This document shows positions 51,897 to 63,400 of a stretch of 64,000 nucleotides of DNA, piece after piece. Source of the DNA: Campylobacter hominis ATCC BAA-381. Lineage in GTDB: Bacteria; Campylobacterota; Campylobacteria; Campylobacterales; Campylobacteraceae. Each line of letters starts with the position of its first letter. Position 1 is the first letter of the stretch. Location: NCBI RefSeq assembly GCF_000017585.1, contig NC_009714.1, positions 620,001 to 684,000 of the forward strand. The letters are read 5' to 3'. The notes under the pieces are model-generated. The model saw nothing but the letters and a program-made list of their open reading frames with translations, did not search any database and was not told where the DNA came from. The translations under genes were made by a program, and so were the position numbers.

Positions 51897-52637
51897 TTAT
51901 TTACCCTTAACGCTAACTGTTTTCGGCCAGCCTGCAGGTTTATTTTGAATTTTTCCGTAATATCTGTTGTCATTCAAATATTTTTTAAGAGTAGATTTGA
52001 AAATTTTAGAGTATTTGTTATCTCTTGGAGAATCGTTTAAGATATCTTCATAATCATAAATTCTATCATAAAAATCATTTGTAAGCTGATCATCAATTGT
52101 AATTCTTCCTATATCAAGAGATACACCAAGATAAACTCCTGTTACTTCTCCGGGACTTACAATCCAGGCTGAAATATCAGGTAAATCTGTAGCCGCTCCT
52201 CCTCTTTTACCTTCTACAACGCTTCCTGCTACATTAAGTTCAAGTGTGTCGGTACCGTTAAATATATCTTGATAAGATTTTGTTGTTTGAAACAACATTA
52301 CAATATCACTTGTTTCATATCCTGCCTGAACTCCAACTCCAAAGCCGCGGTATTTTATAAAAAGAGGTGCAGACCAGTTTCCGTTTTCATCTTTTACACT
52401 GAAAACTCCATCTCCGTATTGAGTTGAAACTACAGCTGCACTTCTTTTTACATCCGTTAAAATTGCAACCGCTTTAGCATTTAATACTTTATCTGCAGGA
52501 ATTGAGAAATTGTTGTCATGTGCAAATGAACTGATTACATTTGATGCAGCGTAAAGTTCTTGATTTGCTGCTACATCGGCATTTGCTACATTTATGCCGA
52601 AAAGAAGCAAAACAGCAGTGAAAAATAATTTTTTCAT
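51897..52637 (-). CDS. SYLF/Ysc84-domain exported protein
   Basis: A 246-residue protein with a signal peptide (MKKLFFTAVLLLFGINVANA, residues 1-20) and a SYLF (Ysc84-like) domain, a lipid-binding fold. AKAVAILTDVKRSAAVVSTQYGDGVF (in parts: AVAILTDVKRSAAVV, YGDGVFSVKD) and VGVQAGYETSDIVMLF are the domain core. The exported form is common in bacteria, with function not settled. An extended -10 and AAGGA precede the ATG. Confidence 0.85.
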   Translation of the reverse strand: MKKLFFTAVLLLFGINVANADVAANQELYAASNVISSFAHDNNFSIPADKVLNAKAVAILTDVKRSAAVVSTQYGDGVFSVKDENGNWSAPLFIKYRGFGVGVQAGYETSDIVMLFQTTKSYQDIFNGTDTLELNVAGSVVEGKRGGAATDLPDISAWIVSPGEVTGVYLGVSLDIGRITIDDQLTNDFYDRIYDYEDILNDSPRDNKYSKIFKSTLKKYLNDNRYYGKIQNKPAGWPKTVSVKGK

Positions 52638-52942
52638 TTTTTATCCTTATAAAATTGAAATTTCGCTATTATAGCAATAAATTATAGATTTTTAAATAAA
52701 AAATCAACAAAATTTTAAAAAATTTGGGGAAAATAAATTAAATTATTCGGCAGTTAATTTTATAAATTTATTTTTTTGTTTTAAAATTTTCTGTAATTAG
52801 TGCTGTAAATGTATATAAAAATATAGATAAAATATTGAATTAAATAAACGTGAAAATAAATTTTTTACAGCAAATTTTACATTTTATAATTTTATTTAAA
52901 TTTTTATATTTCTTTTGTTATAAATTTGTTTTCAATAAATAT
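52638..52942. other. Intergenic region upstream of SYLF gene
   Basis: About 305 AT-rich bases. On the minus strand TGCTATAAT (TATAAT at 52668-52673) is an extended -10 for the SYLF gene. The rest carries no gene I can see. Confidence 0.5.
52668..52676 (-). promoter_or_regulatory. Extended -10 promoter for the SYLF gene
   Basis: On the minus strand TGCTATAAT lies about 30 bases before the SYLF ATG and matches the consensus fully. Confidence 0.65.
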
Positions 52943-52953
52943 TATAATTTTAT

Positions 52954-53020
52954 GGAAATTGTAGAGTTACAATTTTTTCGTGTCATTTAGCCATAGTTTA
53001 AACTATGGCTTTTTGTTTTT
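52954..53020 (+). ncRNA. Candidate ~65-nt small RNA
   Basis: A TATAAT box at 52943-52948 is followed about six bases later by GGAAATTG. The expected transcript folds into a hairpin (arms 52956-52963 and 52968-52975), a short spacer, then a perfect 11-base palindrome (52989-53010) and a T run to 53020. Promoter, structure and terminator come together within 80 bases without a reading frame, so this looks like a stand-alone small RNA. It could instead be a pair of orphan terminators. I see no clear target. Confidence 0.5.
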
Positions 53021-53228
53021 ACAATAAGTTCGAAGAGCTAATGACCTTTAAAGATAAAATCATATAATCACGAAAATTTAAAATTGATGTTAAACTTTAT
53101 GAACTGTCAGCGTTTGCACTTATTGCTATTAATTACAATAAACACACAATTATTATAAATATGTTGTTACATTTTTTTTAAAAAAATCTATTTGAAAAGC
53201 CCTAAATCGGAGTATCTAAAAAATATAA
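53021..53228. other. Intergenic stretch between sRNA candidate and tmRNA
   Basis: About 200 AT-rich bases without a gene or clear hairpin. It is downstream of the tmRNA on the minus strand, where no strong terminator is evident. Confidence 0.4.
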
Positions 53229-53589
53229 TGGTGGAGGTGTGCGGGATTGAACCGCAGTCCAAAAACAAATGACCAAAGCCTCTACATGTTTAGTGAAAGC
53301 GAAAAATCTCGCTTACAAATTACTTGCTTTCCAAAGTAAAATTTGCAAGCAAAGGCAAAAATTTCAGTTTGCACTTAGCCAAAGCGCAAAACCAAGCTGT
53401 TTAAATTACTCGCACGCTACCTAAACAGCATCAGCAGCAGCAAGGCTCAACTGAACTTACGCTATTTTAGCGTAAGCAGGAGCGAATTTCGCGTTATTTG
53501 CGTTTAAATTTAGTTTGGAATTTTTACGCTGATTCCGCAGCGACATGCCACCGTGACCTATCTGCTCCTGTCGAAACCAAGTCACCCCC
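53229..53589 (-). ncRNA. ssrA: Transfer-messenger RNA (tmRNA)
   Basis: A 361-nucleotide RNA on the minus strand. The 5' end GGGGGUGACUUGGUUUCGAC pairs with the 3' end CACCUCCA-CCA as a seven-base acceptor stem (one G-U), and the T-arm GGUUCAAUCC is present at the 3' end. The coding part (53460-53501, then TAA) resumes at GCA and reads ANNAKFAPAYAKIA, close to the C. jejuni tag (ANNVKFAPAYAKAA as I recall). It rescues stalled ribosomes and tags the nascent chain for proteolysis. The CCA is encoded. Confidence 0.95.
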
Positions 53590-53659
53590 ATTGAAAAGTT
53601 TGCGATTTTACTTAAAATACAAAAAATTGTCAAATTTTTAAGACTTTTTTAGCTAAAAT

Positions 53660-53678
53660 CTCCTAATAAATTTAGGAG
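53660..53678 (+). promoter_or_regulatory. Inverted repeat over the panB ribosome site
   Basis: CTCCTAA (53660-53666) and TTAGGAG (53672-53678) are exact inverse complements with a five-base loop; the right arm is the panB Shine-Dalgarno sequence. TAAAAT directly before it (53654-53659) may be the -10 box. If so, the left arm is not transcribed and the repeat would be an operator; with an upstream start it would be an RNA hairpin hiding the ribosome site. Confidence 0.5.
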
Positions 53679-53683
53679 TAAAA

Positions 53684-54481
53684 ATGAAAACAATAACACC
53701 CAATGCAATTATTGCTAAAAAAAATATGGAAAAAATAGTTATGATAACAGCTTATGATGCGTTGTTTGCGAAACTTTTTGATGAATATGTGGATATTATT
53801 TTAGTAGGTGACAGTTTAAATATGAGTTTTAACGGTCAAAAAGATACTATAAATATCGGTATGCGTGAGATGATTTATCATACAAGAGCCGTTAAAAATG
53901 GTGCAAAACATGCTATGGTTATTTTAGATATGCCTTTTGGCGCCGTTTCGGATAAAAAAACTGCATTGAAAAATTCTATAAAAGCATATAAAAAAAGCGG
54001 TTGCGATGCTATAAAAATAGAAGGCGGAGCAGATAAAGCGGATTTGATTTTTCATTTAACAAAAAATGCTATCGCAGTTTGCGGACATATCGGTTTAAAA
54101 CCGCAAATGGTAAGATTTGAAGGCGGATATAAAGTAAAAGGTCGTGGCGGTGAGGCTGAAATTTCGGCTTTAATTACGGATGCAAAAGCACTTGAAAAAG
54201 CGGGAGTTTTTGCTATTGTTGTTGAAGGCACTTTAAGCAGTGTTGCCGAAAAAATTGCTAAATCTGTGCAAGTGCCGGTAATAGGCATAGGAAGCGGTGT
54301 AAATGTCGATGGGCAAGTGCTTGTATGGTCCGATATGCTTGGATTTTTCGAAGAATTTCATCCAAAATTCGCCAAAACTTATTTAGATGGCGCCTCTATT
54401 GTAAAAAAAGCAGTTCAAAACTATGCTGATGAAGTACGAAACAGCATTTTTCCAAGCAAGGAATTTGAATATAAAGAGTAA
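53684..54481 (+). CDS. panB: Ketopantoate hydroxymethyltransferase
   Basis: First committed step of pantothenate synthesis, transferring a hydroxymethyl group to ketoisovalerate. It has 265 residues. VMITAYDALFAKLFDE, VGDSLNMSFNGQKDT (metal-binding Asp) and IKIEGGADKADL are family blocks, and VPVIGIGSG is at the C-terminal end. PanC and panD are not in the window. AGGAG precedes the ATG. Confidence 0.96.
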   Translation: MKTITPNAIIAKKNMEKIVMITAYDALFAKLFDEYVDIILVGDSLNMSFNGQKDTINIGMREMIYHTRAVKNGAKHAMVILDMPFGAVSDKKTALKNSIKAYKKSGCDAIKIEGGADKADLIFHLTKNAIAVCGHIGLKPQMVRFEGGYKVKGRGGEAEISALITDAKALEKAGVFAIVVEGTLSSVAEKIAKSVQVPVIGIGSGVNVDGQVLVWSDMLGFFEEFHPKFAKTYLDGASIVKKAVQNYADEVRNSIFPSKEFEYKE

Positions 54482-54579
54482 TTATTTTTAATCAATAATT
54501 GATTTGTTTTTGCAAATAGTGGCGAAGTTTAATAAAATTTTAGGTAATATAGTATTCTAAAATTTAAAAAGGGAAAAAG

Positions 54580-55263
54580 ATGAAAAAAATTTTTATAATT
54601 TTAGCAATATGCGTGCTGAAATTATGTGCTTTTACAGATAATACTTCTAAAAATTTTACAGATTTTCTTACACAAAAAGATTCTTATGTACATAGCGACG
54701 AAAAAAAGTATAATGACGGTTTTGTTAAATATAGCGAAAAAAAATATGATGAAGCTGTTAAAATTTGGGGCGATCTTTGCGATGATAAAGATATGAGAAG
54801 TTGTGTAAATATAGGTTTTTTATATGATAATGGACTTGGTGTCAAAGCCGATAAAAACAAAGCAAAAAAATTCTATGAAAAGGCTTGTTTCGGTGAAGAT
54901 TGGCTAGGTTGTAAAAATTTAGCCATCACTTATTTTAAAAATCAAAATTTTAGTAAAGCAGCTGAAATTTTTGCTAAAGGTTGCGAGCTGAAAGACGGTT
55001 TTTCGTGTGCAAATCTTGGGTATCAATATGAAAACGGCGATGGAGTCGCCAAAGATGAATTAAAAGCGATTGAATTTTATAAAAAAGGCTGTATTTATGA
55101 AGATGGTTTCGCGTGTCTGAATTTTGGTGTCAGTGAGGCGAATAGAAATAATTTCAATGAAGCGCAAAAACTTTTTAAAAAAGCTTGCGAGCTTGGTAAT
55201 AAAAATGCTTGCGATTACTATAAACAAATAACAGACGATGAATTTAAGAAAGCGCATAAATAG
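54580..55263 (+). CDS. Sel1-repeat (Hcp-like) exported protein
   Basis: A 227-residue protein with a signal peptide ([18 protein letters not shown], residues 1-18). Five to six Sel1-like repeats follow from about residue 45 ([55 protein letters not shown]), each with a Cys pair spaced about seven residues apart that could lock the helices. These resemble the Helicobacter cysteine-rich proteins. AAAGGGAA lies upstream. The next gene starts five bases after the stop. Confidence 0.88.
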   Translation: MKKIFIILAICVLKLCAFTDNTSKNFTDFLTQKDSYVHSDEKKYNDGFVKYSEKKYDEAVKIWGDLCDDKDMRSCVNIGFLYDNGLGVKADKNKAKKFYEKACFGEDWLGCKNLAITYFKNQNFSKAAEIFAKGCELKDGFSCANLGYQYENGDGVAKDELKAIEFYKKGCIYEDGFACLNFGVSEANRNNFNEAQKLFKKACELGNKNACDYYKQITDDEFKKAHK

Positions 55264-55268
55264 TTAAA

Positions 55269-56291
55269 ATGGATAGAATTGTAGAAATAGAAAAAGCCGA
55301 TTTTGAAGAAGAAATAGAAACTTCGCTTCGTCCTACGAGTTTCGATGATTATATCGGTCAAAGTAAAATCAAAGAAAATTTAAAAGTTTTTATCGCCGCT
55401 GCAAAAAAGCGCGCAGAATGCCTTGATCATGTTCTTTTTTACGGTCCTCCAGGACTTGGAAAAACTACTCTTGCTCACATAATCGCAAATGAAATGGGAG
55501 TCAGTATAAAAATTACGGCCGCGCCAATGATAGAAAAAAGCGGTGATTTGGCTGCGATTTTAACAAATCTTGAAGAAAACGACGTTCTTTTTATCGATGA
55601 AATTCATCGTTTAAGTTCGGCTATAGAAGAGGTGCTTTATTCGGCTATGGAAGATTTCAGACTTGATATTATTATAGGTTCGGGTCCTGCGGCGCAAACG
55701 ATTAAAATCGACATACCGAAATTTACATTAATCGGTGCAACAACGCGTGCCGGAATGATTTCTGCGCCTTTAAGAGATCGCTTCGGAATGCAATTCCGTT
55801 TAAATTTTTATACATCGGATGAACTTGCCAAAATAGTTCAGATCGCAGCTGTAAAACTTAATAAGGAGTGCGAAAAAAACGCAGCTTTACAGATTGCCAA
55901 AAGAAGTCGCGGCACACCTCGCATAGCTCTTAGATTATTAAAAAGAATAAGAGATTTCGCTGAAGTGAATAATGAAAATATCATAAATGAAAATCGCGCA
56001 AAATCAAGTCTTGACGCGCTTGGCGTGAATGATTTAGGTTTTGATGAGATGGATTTGAAATATTTGGAAATTTTAGGTTCTACTAAAAATCGTGCACTCG
56101 GTCTTTCTACGATTTCCGCAGCTTTAAGTGAAGATGAAGGCACGATTGAAGATGTAATAGAGCCATATTTACTTGCAAACGGTTATATAGAAAGAACTGC
56201 AAAAGGTCGTATAATAACTGCAAAAAGTTGCGAAATTTTAGGAATAAAATACAAAATGACACAAAAAGGACTATTTGATGAAGACCAGTAA
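55269..56291 (+). CDS. ruvB: Holliday junction branch-migration helicase RuvB
   Basis: The AAA+ motor of RuvAB that moves Holliday junctions. It has 340 residues: [18 protein letters not shown], Walker [18 protein letters not shown] (about residues 58-65), Walker [11 protein letters not shown], sensor I GATTRAGM and the C-terminal winged-helix part ([17 protein letters not shown]). The preceding Sel1 gene may be in the same transcript, and the next gene overlaps by 14 bases. Confidence 0.97.
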   Translation: MDRIVEIEKADFEEEIETSLRPTSFDDYIGQSKIKENLKVFIAAAKKRAECLDHVLFYGPPGLGKTTLAHIIANEMGVSIKITAAPMIEKSGDLAAILTNLEENDVLFIDEIHRLSSAIEEVLYSAMEDFRLDIIIGSGPAAQTIKIDIPKFTLIGATTRAGMISAPLRDRFGMQFRLNFYTSDELAKIVQIAAVKLNKECEKNAALQIAKRSRGTPRIALRLLKRIRDFAEVNNENIINENRAKSSLDALGVNDLGFDEMDLKYLEILGSTKNRALGLSTISAALSEDEGTIEDVIEPYLLANGYIERTAKGRIITAKSCEILGIKYKMTQKGLFDEDQ

Positions 56292-57336
56292 AATTTTTTT
56301 AAGCGGCGTGATTTTGATTATGCTCGGTTGGGTAATCTATCTTTTTCAAAGTTTTTTGCTGGCGATTTCAATCGGTGTACTTATAGCGGTTTCTACTGCC
56401 GGATTAAATGAAAAAATTTTAAAATTTACCAAAAATCGTCAAATCGTTTCGGCTGTGCTTACGACAGTTATTTTATGCGTATTATTTTTTGTGCCTTTTA
56501 TTTATGCGATTGCGGAAATTGCAAAAAGTCTTGCAAATATAGATGTAGCTTTGCTTGACAAGACTTTAAGCTATATTAAAAATTATGAATTTTCATTACC
56601 GAATTTTGCTAAAAACTTTGAACCTGATATAAAAAGTTTCATTGCAAATTTGAATTTTGAAGGAATTATAAAACAAATTTTAAGCTATGCTTCAGGTATA
56701 GCAAAAAGCAGTGCGAATTTTGCTTTGCAGATGTTTTTGATAATTATTTTTTACTTTTTTACCAATCTTTATGGAAGAGACATTTTAAATTTTTTTAAAA
56801 AAAGTATTCCTATCGCCGAAAATGAACTTGACTATATGTTTAAGCAAACTTCAAATACAATGAGCGTTGTGTTTTATTCTACTATTTTAAACGCCGTTTT
56901 GCAAGGTTTTTTATTCTCAATCATTGCCGCAATTTACGGATTTGATATGATATTTTTTGCGATTTTATATGCGTTCTGTTCGCTTATACCTATTATCGGC
57001 GGTGCTTTGTGTTGGGCTCCGCTTGGACTTTATGAGCTTGCAAACGGCAATTTTAGTGCGGCTGTGATTATTTCACTTTACAGTATTATAGTTATTTCCA
57101 CTATCGCGGATAATTTTATAAAGCCTGTAATTATTCGTTTTATAAATTCAAAACTTGTAGATAATCCGGCGAATATTAATGAAATTCTGATTTTTTTCGC
57201 GATGTTGGCAGGAATCGGCACTTTCGGTTTTTGGGGTATGATACTTGGACCTGCTATTTTAACTCTTTTTGTTTCGGTATTAAATTTGTATGTTGATTTT
57301 TCGAACAAAACGGAACATAGAAAAACGAAACACTAA
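56278..57336 (+). CDS. AI-2E-family transporter (PerM-like permease)
   Basis: A 352-residue membrane protein with about seven to eight spans matching the AI-2E/PerM (UPF0118) family. [20 protein letters not shown] starts it, [16 protein letters not shown] and [22 protein letters not shown] (in parts: [12 protein letters not shown]) are conserved blocks, and [14 protein letters not shown] closes it. The family name comes from a report of autoinducer-2 export, but the substrate here is not known. The ATG at 56278 with AAAAGGA upstream lies inside ruvB. Confidence 0.87.
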   Translation: MKTSKIFLSGVILIMLGWVIYLFQSFLLAISIGVLIAVSTAGLNEKILKFTKNRQIVSAVLTTVILCVLFFVPFIYAIAEIAKSLANIDVALLDKTLSYIKNYEFSLPNFAKNFEPDIKSFIANLNFEGIIKQILSYASGIAKSSANFALQMFLIIIFYFFTNLYGRDILNFFKKSIPIAENELDYMFKQTSNTMSVVFYSTILNAVLQGFLFSIIAAIYGFDMIFFAILYAFCSLIPIIGGALCWAPLGLYELANGNFSAAVIISLYSIIVISTIADNFIKPVIIRFINSKLVDNPANINEILIFFAMLAGIGTFGFWGMILGPAILTLFVSVLNLYVDFSNKTEHRKTKH

Positions 57337-57410
57337 AATCGTAATTATTAAAATTTCGGCTATTTAATAAAAATTTACAATTTCACATAAGATTATTGAA
57401 TTCAAAGTAA

Positions 57411-57452
57411 AATTATAGTAAAATTATAGAAAAAATTTGTAAATATATAAGT
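57411..57452 (+). promoter_or_regulatory. Tandem repeat and possible promoter of the giant gene
   Basis: AGTAAAATTATAG occurs as two overlapping copies just before 57430, and a TATAAG box near 57446-57451 lies about 25 bases before the AAGGGG ribosome site. The repeat copies offer two alternative -10-like elements. Confidence 0.4.
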
Positions 57453-57476
57453 ATTTGCAACTATAAGGGGTTTTAA

Positions 57477-60400
57477 ATGAAATTTCTTAAAATTATTTTA
57501 CTCGGTTTATTTCTTTGTGGAAGTATGGCATATGGCGCTTGTGTAGGACTAAAACCAAACCAATTTAATCTGCAAAACGGAAAAACCGTCAGCGGTTATG
57601 CTGCAAATAGTAATGTGTATTATCTCACTTACAAGGCGGAAAATACAGGCAGGATTACATTGCAAATTACCAATTCTCATCCTGTTCCTGTTAATTGGAA
57701 GATAGGTGTCAGCCAAACAAATGGCGATTGTACTAATATGCAAAATAAAGCGAAAGATCCGTTACTTTCAGACGCCAAATTTGATGTCGAAAAAGACAAA
57801 ATTTACTATATCTATATGGTCCCGGGAACGGAAGGTTTTAATTATAATGCAAAGATTAAATTTATACCGAATACTGCAGGATATATCACATGCAAACAAG
57901 GCGGCAACGGCGGTGAGTTAAAACCGGGACAGGAAAATATAATCAATGCGGATTCAAATAATCTCACTTTTTATTATTATAGACCAAATCAAAACGGAAC
58001 AATGTATTTTCCGAAATTTGACAATATAGAAGTGGCTATACTTAAAAATTATGTTTCAAATTGTGATATGGCTAACTCTATGTCATATTATAAATTGGAT
58101 GTAGGAAGAACTATAGAACTTGAAAACGGAGAGGATTATTATATATATTTCAAGAAAATTGCCGGTAAAAATGATGTAAATAATGGAAGAATAATTCCGA
58201 AATTCCCTTATAGTAATAGTGGCAATGTTATTGTGCCTGATGAAGATAAACAATGTGATTTGATGAAAGAATTTACAAATTTCAAGTCAGATCTTAATTG
58301 GCCTGATTGTAATGACGGACCTCACGCATTTTGTATGAATTTTGAATCGTGGTTGCCTGCAAATCGATATTTACCAAACGGTTACATTAAATTAAAACCT
58401 TTTTCTGATGGAAAACTTGTAGCAAAAAATTTGGATCAGGCTACAAAAAATACGAGATTTGAAATAACGCAAATTGCTCCTACGGGCAATCGTTGTCCTA
58501 TCAGACATGAAGTTACTGAATATGAAGTAAAGCAAGGCGAGACATATTATGTACTTATGAATTATGCTGATAACGGAAGATATCACTATGCTTTGGACTT
58601 GATTCCAAAAGGCTCACCAGGCGGTAATCCAGGAGTTTCAAGTTGTAAAGATATGATAGGAATACCTTCTACCGTATCTACAGACAACGCGCCAAATTGT
58701 GATCATGGTTTTTGTAAAGAAATAAAAACTACAAATACTATGAACGGATACTTTAGAATAATTCCTGATTCAAACGGTAATTTAAGTGTAGGCACTGATA
58801 ATTCAAATGTAAAAGTATCTATAAGTAAAACAGGACCTGTCGCAGGCGCCGTGTGTCCTGTAGAACCTGTAAAAAGCAGTGATTCTTTTGATAATGCAAA
58901 AAAAGGTGAAATTTATTATGTATATGTAAGCGGTGCTACAAGTGAATATAATATTTATGCCGATATAAAAAATATATGCGCAATAAAACCTTATATAATT
59001 AAAGATAGAATTACAAATGATATAACAAAATATGTTGAATTGATATCAGATGATAACAAAACAATCAATTTTGATTCAAACTATTTGAAAATTTCTATTC
59101 CGAATACGATAGCTAAAGATTTCAGTATGACGGTATCAAGTCCTACAAATGCTATAAAATTTGGAGACATAAGCACACAAAATGAAGATAATTGTAAAAA
59201 TGCTTCACAAAAGAGTGTTTCATATACGTTTTTACAAAATTTCAAAGGCGATTTATATATTCCTTTCGGCGGAAGTATCAGCAAAACGGATAAACATATT
59301 CAAATAAAATTTAAATCGCCGAATTCTCCTGCAAATACGGATGAAGCGAATTGGAATGATACCGATTTATGTTCAAATGCGCTCTCAACAGCTTTAATCA
59401 GCAATGATACAAAAATTTTATCACTGAATAGAATTATAGATGGCGTAGAATATAAAAAAGTAAATTATAAATTGTCTTATATAACGCTTGATTTATCTCA
59501 AGTTAAAAATGATAGTTCCGTTATAGAAATAACATCGCCGAATGGTCAAATAAAATTCGGTGATTTTAAATTGAATGATACTGAATGTTCACCTGCTTCA
59601 TTAACAAGTTTAAAATTCAGTATGAACTCAATAAAGAATTATGATAAACAAATCTACATACCTATATCAGGCAGTTCTACCGGCGGAGATGATATTAAAA
59701 TCACAGTTAATTCAAATTTAGATAACAACAAAAAATGTTTTGAAACTTTCAGAAGAGCAGGCATATCTACTTCAGGAGTTGTTGCAAACTATGATAAAAC
59801 ACGAAATGCATATATTTTTAGTGGAATATATGATTTTCAAACAGACAAGAGCAGTCCGTTTAAATTTGAAAGAGAACATTTTTTCAAATATCATGCAGAT
59901 AGTAACGGAACCATCGAAGTTAAGGCTTTTAAATTTGAAGATGGAAAACAAGGCGCTGAAGCAAATGATGTTAATTTATATATAACAACTAAAAATCCTG
60001 GTTTAAATGATTATGAAAGTTGCCCGGCTACAAGTAATCTTAAGAATTTAATGGTAACAGAGGGCGAGGATTATTATATATATTTTGACAATACAAATAA
60101 TGACGTAGATATGCGATTTATAGAGCTTAAATTTACTCCTGATAAAACACCCGATCATAATAGTGGTGGAACAGATGTAAATGGAGGTACCGATCAGACG
60201 GGTTTGATAAAGCCTGAAGATGTTGAAGTCAAAGAAAAGAGTGAACCTTTTGGCAATGCGTATCCTGCCAGATTTAAATATATCACAAATGTTGATTTTC
60301 AAGTGGATGATAAAGGTGATAATGACCCGAGCAATGATACTATACAATATGTAACTATGAAAGACGATACAGGCGGATATTTTGATAGAGCCAGTATAAA

Positions 60401-63400
60401 TGGAAACTATGTAATAATAGGAAATCGTGTAAATAGCTCTAACGGCGTAAATTTCGATAGAGCAAATATGGGAAATTTAAGAGAAGATACCGGATTTAGA
60501 ACAAATAGCAGTCGTGCCAAAATAAAACTTCCACCGAATATCAAAGCAAAAGATATAAAATATGCAAAATTGTTTTGGAGCGGATTATTACAAGAAGGAA
60601 GAAACAGAAGTAATAGTTGGACGAATTGCGGTAGCAATCCGTCTGATAGATATTTAGATTTTAAAAATTATCTTTTAGGTGAAATAAAAGGTTATGACAG
60701 TGCAAAATTTAGAATAGCTAACGAAAATATCAAAAGCACGGATTTTGTGTCAAGACCGAATAAACAGACATATTATTTCGGTTCTACGGATGACTGCGGT
60801 GGTTGGAATTTTTCATATACGGCTTCTGTGGATATAGTAAACGAAATCAGAGAATATGTAAAAGCTAAAATAGAAAATTCAGCAACAAATAAAGAAGCTG
60901 AATTTGATTTTACAGCAGGAGATATATTATTTTCAACAGGTCCTACTTCAGGAATGAGTTTGCTGACAGGTGGTGCCGTGTCGCCTGGTGGTAATATCAT
61001 AAGAGGTAAATATGGCAACTGGGCTTTGGTAATTGTATATGATAAAGGTAATGATGCCCCATCAAAAGGTGAAGATTATTATGCTTATTATAAACCTAGA
61101 AGCGTTGTAATATATAAAGGCTTGGGTCTACAATCGGCACCGAGCGGTGGTAATTTACTTAGTTTTACTTCGGGTAATGGCAATCAGTATGCTACCAATG
61201 ATATAAATAAAGTTACCGCAAAAAGTACTTTGACTATGACTTTTGACGGTTTCTTCACTCCTTTTGCAGATAAATATAATACAAAATTAAGTATATACGG
61301 ATCAAGTGGAAGTAAAGAAAATACCGGTGAAATGGTTGCCGCCAAATCAATGGATGAAAATGAATACAGCTATAAAAATTTGTATAATGAAGCAAATCCT
61401 TCTATGTTTAATAATGATAATACACTAGTTAATTATTTTGACGGTAAAGGACAACTTAACGGAACAACAAACGATTTGATAGTAGATTGTGCAGGAGGGG
61501 CTTCAACAGATTCCTGCGATTATAAATTCAGTGAGATAGTAGGGCAAAAAGGGGAGCTTGGTTTTGATATAGATACATACAATCTGAACGGACTTGGCAT
61601 AATGAAAAGAAATAATACAGGAATAAATTTAAAAGTAATGACATATTGGGTTAGTAGCGGTAATTGGTCTGCAGCTGATGTATTTATACCTAGTGTCGTT
61701 GCTTTTTCAACAGATATATATGTTCCTGAACTTTGTTATATAGATAGAGTTTATGATGCCAAAGGCTGGTTTAACTGGTATAAGTATAAATATGATGGCG
61801 ATAAAGATGAGGTAACTGAAGAAGAAGCAGCCGAGACTTCTATTAAAGATATAGTTAAAAAGCCGGATCCTGTAGAAAAGATAAAAGATATAAGGCAGGA
61901 AAGAAAAACTGTTATAGCCGGTCAAGAGCTTTACTACAGAACAATATTTTTAAATCAGGCCAAAAATGAAACAGCAGCGCAAAGTGTCGTTATAACTGTA
62001 GATACTAAGGATAATACCTATACAAAGAATTCAGTAGGTATAGATAATATGCATAATTCTACAGATATATATGAAAATAAAAATACGGTATATTTGCGTG
62101 ATAATGAAACGGGGTATTATGATAATATTCTAAGAACAGGCGGAGCTATAAAAGCGGATCAGGTACAATATATGGATTATAGAGATCGTTCGCCTAGATT
62201 GTATCTTGGAAAAGGTGCAGGAGATATTATAGGCGGTATACCTAACGGCGGAGATTTCACAAGGTTTGATAAAACAAACTATGCAGCTTTTGCCGAGTTT
62301 AATGCTACAGTTGGAAATTCATTTAAATTAAGTGCTATAGAATACAAAGTCGGATATGTAGTAAAAAATGATGGTGGTGAAATTATAGCCGATTTGAGAA
62401 AGCACCCTGTAAAGATAAAGAGATGTGATGTAGATAGTGATTATGAAAAAGAAACTAGAAAAAATGTAAATACTATTTTGCCGCTGGACGGTTTAAAAAT
62501 AGTTAATCAAAATGTATCAGAAGCATTGCGCCCTAAAGATGGCAATATAGCTTTAGAGCAGGACGAGAGACTTTATACTCAAGTCGCTGAGTTGCCTTTT
62601 AGAGTAAATCTTGTATTTTCACCGAATTTATATGCAAGCAGAAATTTCGATGAATTATGTTCTTTATTCGACGGAGTAACTGGAAATTGTTTAATTTACG
62701 ATGCAGAAAAGATTAAAACTGAAGCTGATAAAGGAGTAGATTTCGGAGACTTCTTTGAAAAAGATGCTAACGGCAATTTTACAGGACTTACAAATCAATT
62801 TACAAAAATGCCTTTTGACGGCGATGTATATGTGTCTGTAGTCACACTTGATGCGGCTAAATCATATGCTGATAAGAATGGCGTTTATTGTAAAAATCTT
62901 AAAGATAAAGATAAAGTAAAATTTTGTGTAAGCAAAAATCTTACAGATGATAAATGTGATAAGTATGATACTATAGATTATCGCATAGGCACCATAGATA
63001 AAAATAAGGTATTGTTTGAGCCGTTTTCGGTAAGTTTGCCTGATGCTTTTGACAGAGTTACTTTCATGGTGTCATACAAACCGTCTAAAGAATTCGGTAT
63101 CGGTAGTGGAGTCGGATCTATTTTTACGACTATACAGGACTTACAAAAAAAGAAAGCTGACAAAACTATAACAGACGCTGAAAAAACTGAGCTTGAAAAT
63201 GCATTGAATAAAATAGATAAGATTCAACAAATCCAGGATGCACTTGGTGTTCCTGTTAGTGATGACGGCGTGTTCAGAGTTTGCAAATCTACATTTTTTA
63301 CCGTTCGACCTGCAAGTTTTACGATAGTAAAACCTACAGGAAAAAAAGTTACGGACGAAATGTATAAAACAGCTTTAAACGGTTTTGACAAATTTGCCAA

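Noticed and set aside
57477-57545. The giant protein as a lipoprotein (Cys near residue 22)
   Set aside because: The preceding residues (AYGAC) do not fit a lipobox, so a normal signal peptidase I site is more likely.
59740-59985. An 81-codon frame inside the giant gene
   Set aside because: It lies in another frame of a continuous coding sequence and has no own ribosome site.
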